This document shows, piece by piece, positions 34,001-34,730 of a stretch of DNA of 34,730 nt. Under the pieces are notes generated by a model. The model ran no database searches. It was given only the letters and a program-made list of their open reading frames with translations, and had not been told where the DNA came from. Made by a program: the position numbers and the translations under genes. Within the stretch, counting starts at the first letter, position 1, and the number at the start of each line of letters is the position of its first letter. The stretch covers positions 1 through 34,730 of the forward strand of contig NVQL02000081.1 of the NCBI GenBank assembly GCA_002400495.2, written 5' to 3'. This DNA is from Alphaproteobacteria bacterium (GTDB taxonomy: Bacteria > Pseudomonadota > Alphaproteobacteria > Rhizobiales > OSC116).

Positions 34001-34535
34001 AGATATGCTTGAAGAAGCCATCGCTAGCCTTAAATCTGGCGATTTAAATGTAGAAGTTGATGAAAAGTGGACCAGCGAGATTAACATAGGCATACCTGTG
34101 TTAATTCCTGAAAATTACGTCACTGATTTAGACTTGCGCCTTGGCCTTTACCGCCGACTGTCGGGCTTTGAAACTTCGGCAATGATTGATGATTTTTCGA
34201 TAGAGCTGACCGATAGGTTTGGTAAAAAACCTGAAGAGGTTGTCTATCTGCTTAAAATTATGAAAATTAAACTCATGTGCCGCCGTGCCAATATTGATAA
34301 GGTAGATGCGGGGCCAAAAGGCCTGACCATTAGATTCAGAAAGAATAATTTTGCCAATGCAAGCGCGTTGATGGAGTTGATTCAGACCAGTCGTGGTAAA
34401 ATCAAACTACGTAACGATCAGCGTATATTCTTAGCCGAAGGCATGCCACACGAGAAAGACCGTTTGCGGGTCTGCACCGAATTTATCGAGATATTGAATG
34501 GTTTGATCGAACAATTAGACGAAGAAAGTGTGTAA
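31005..34535 (+). CDS. mfd: Transcription-repair coupling factor
   Basis: Mfd removes RNA polymerase stalled at lesions and recruits UvrA. It has 1176 residues, full length. The N-terminal UvrB-like part (to about 350) has WDCLPYDRVSP and FAIRGSIVDIFSG. The RNA polymerase-interacting region follows (EHGIGQFTGLKTIEV, GGDRLYLPVENIELLSRYG). The translocase core has Walker A GDVGFGKTEVALRAAF (starting near 651), DEEQH (starting at 752), TATPIPRTMQLAMTGVREL and QLRGRVGRSKTRAYALL (starting near 921). A C-terminal domain is at about 1010-1150. Partners uvrA and recG are in the same window. Confidence 0.98.
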   Translation: MPIDKPIELTDHNVICSVPEGADGLVIAKIWQQTLATNNLQDVVFVARDDARLSAIANNLKFYLPQVNPLTIPAWDCLPYDRVSPAQNLVGERLKTFAILTSRNKQVAANKAAQPRLILTSINAVMMRTAPRAYFDRAFLTLKLGNRVNLSDFAAYFVRNGFHKVATVHEKGEFAIRGSIVDIFSGNMTLPARLDFFGDTLESIKSFDPLTQRSQAKLKGITILPAGEMMLNDKTISTFRSKYVAAFGAVKSEDALYEAISAGRSAVGMEHWMPYFHDDLDDIFDFCQNPIIMTDHQMQESIEARDELINDYYKARVESLEHQGLGAPLYKPVKPEELYIGKDALADILAEKQTIELNSFTIPAALDGSKVIDFGGKIGRKFSAERLERDKNIYDIVSQYLTGLQNNQQKVLICCQSTGSAERLRDLLLDHGIQNSAFVDDYTQFGALGEGSLAFAPTPIAAGFSVGNIHFIAEQDILGDSLKNVHKKRRAADFISEASSLTINDFIVHIEHGIGQFTGLKTIEVSGNPHDCLELKYAGGDRLYLPVENIELLSRYGSEEIGAQLDRLGGSGWQARKAKLKERIKDIANKLIKVAAERMLKKGKIIANPDHLYQEFVARFGFNETDDQLHAIEDIVADMQSGKPMDRLICGDVGFGKTEVALRAAFLAVMSGMQVALVVPTTLLARQHYKTFIDRFKDLPIRIDQASRLVGGKALSDTKASMASGEVDIVIGTHALLAKNIKFKDLGLLIIDEEQHFGVVHKERLKELQSDIHVLTLTATPIPRTMQLAMTGVRELSIIATPPVDRLAIRTFISPLDPVIIREALMREHYRGGQSFYVCPRVSDLEERADFLREFVPEIKFVIAHGQMTPAALDNVMNAFYDGKYDLLLATTIIESGIDIPTANTLIIHRSDMFGLAQLYQLRGRVGRSKTRAYALLTLPVHGKISENAQKRLNVLQSLDSLGAGFTLASHDLDIRGGGNLLGDEQSGHVREVGFELYQDMLEEAIASLKSGDLNVEVDEKWTSEINIGIPVLIPENYVTDLDLRLGLYRRLSGFETSAMIDDFSIELTDRFGKKPEEVVYLLKIMKIKLMCRRANIDKVDAGPKGLTIRFRKNNFANASALMELIQTSRGKIKLRNDQRIFLAEGMPHEKDRLRVCTEFIEILNGLIEQLDEESV

Positions 34536-34603
34536 AACTAGCGGTATTATAATACCTAAAATATAAACCGTTGTTTTTACTCGTTATTTTGGAAAAAACA
34601 TAT

Positions 34604-34631
34604 TTGACATTCACTTTTATTGCTATATAAA
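34604..34631 (+). promoter_or_regulatory. Probable rplM promoter
   Basis: A perfect -35 TTGACA (34604-34609) and a -10 TATAAA (34626-34631) are 16 bases apart, facing rplM. The start would be near 34638, giving a leader of about 35 bases. Strong promoters of this form are expected for a ribosomal protein operon (rplM-rpsI). Confidence 0.7.
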
Positions 34632-34672
34632 CACATCATCTTTAATCGAAATAGACAATCGGAATTGTGATA

Positions 34673-34730
34673 ATGAAAACTTTTTCAGCAACTCCTTCAG
34701 ATATCGATAAGAAATGGATTCTTATTGATG
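34673..34730 (+). CDS. rplM: 50S ribosomal protein L13, first 19 residues (runs off window)
   Basis: The ATG at 34673 opens a frame that reads MKTFSATPSDIDKKWILID to the window edge. This is the conserved N-terminus of bacterial ribosomal protein L13 (alphaproteobacterial form MKTFSAKPAEIEKKWVLID). The rest, and probably rpsI, lie beyond. GGA at 34661-34663 is a modest ribosome site. The preceding 137 bases hold the promoter above and no other gene. Confidence 0.9.
   Translation, partial: MKTFSATPSDIDKKWILID

Overview
The window is a gene-dense, AT-rich stretch of an alphaproteobacterial chromosome. Three things point to that class: the gene families, the gene orders (lepB-rnc-era; gyrA-coaD-ppi-ppi; glmU-glmS ... 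DUF502 facing recG, then sdhE-mfd), and a GAAC-N7-GAAC LexA box between divergent uvrA and ssb. The gene orders resemble those known from Rhizobiales-type genomes, but base composition is low for that group, so the genus cannot be named from this sequence. Almost everything is housekeeping. I see no CRISPR array, prophage, insertion sequence, tRNA or rRNA, and no gene-free stretch longer than about 240 bases.

Layout. 1-2266 (+): 3' part of ilvD, a secreted Sel1-repeat protein and a small PGPGW-like membrane protein. 2243-6451 (-): mscS-family channel downstream of uvrA. 6452-6688: a two-way regulatory region with a LexA box and a consensus-like ssb promoter. 6689-7918 (+): ssb with a clear terminator, then a membrane-anchored Lys/Ala-rich helix-hairpin-helix protein. 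7922-13682 (-): lytic transglycosylase, era, rnc, lepB, then cytochrome b561 and yceI. 13849-14571 (+): a divergent thiE-like gene. 14568-16582 (-): nirV-like gene and nirK (copper nitrite reductase), with an FNR/NNR-type box upstream of nirK. 16779-21175 (-): two cyclophilins, coaD and gyrA. 21365-22297 (+): cation diffusion facilitator. 22304-22975 (-): membrane protein with a SPOR-like C-terminus. 23136-28483 (+): glmU, glmS, a TPR/SPOR protein and DUF502. 28480-30591 (-): recG. 30723-34535 (+): sdhE and mfd. 34673 to the end (+): the start of rplM behind a good promoter.

Themes. DNA repair and replication dominate (uvrA, ssb, recG, mfd, gyrA). A cell-envelope group includes the lytic transglycosylase, lepB, glmU/glmS and two proteins with SPOR-like ends. 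The accessory element that stands out is nirK-nirV, which implies nitrite respiration at low oxygen. It lies directly downstream of the gyrA-coaD-ppi-ppi operon. A yceI-cytochrome b561 pair is nearby. All five convergent gene junctions overlap or are separated by fewer than seven bases. I did not find a convincing undescribed multi-gene system. The most testable oddities are the nirK-nirV module, the two SPOR-like proteins sharing a C-x9-C pattern, and the basic membrane-anchored helix-hairpin-helix protein.
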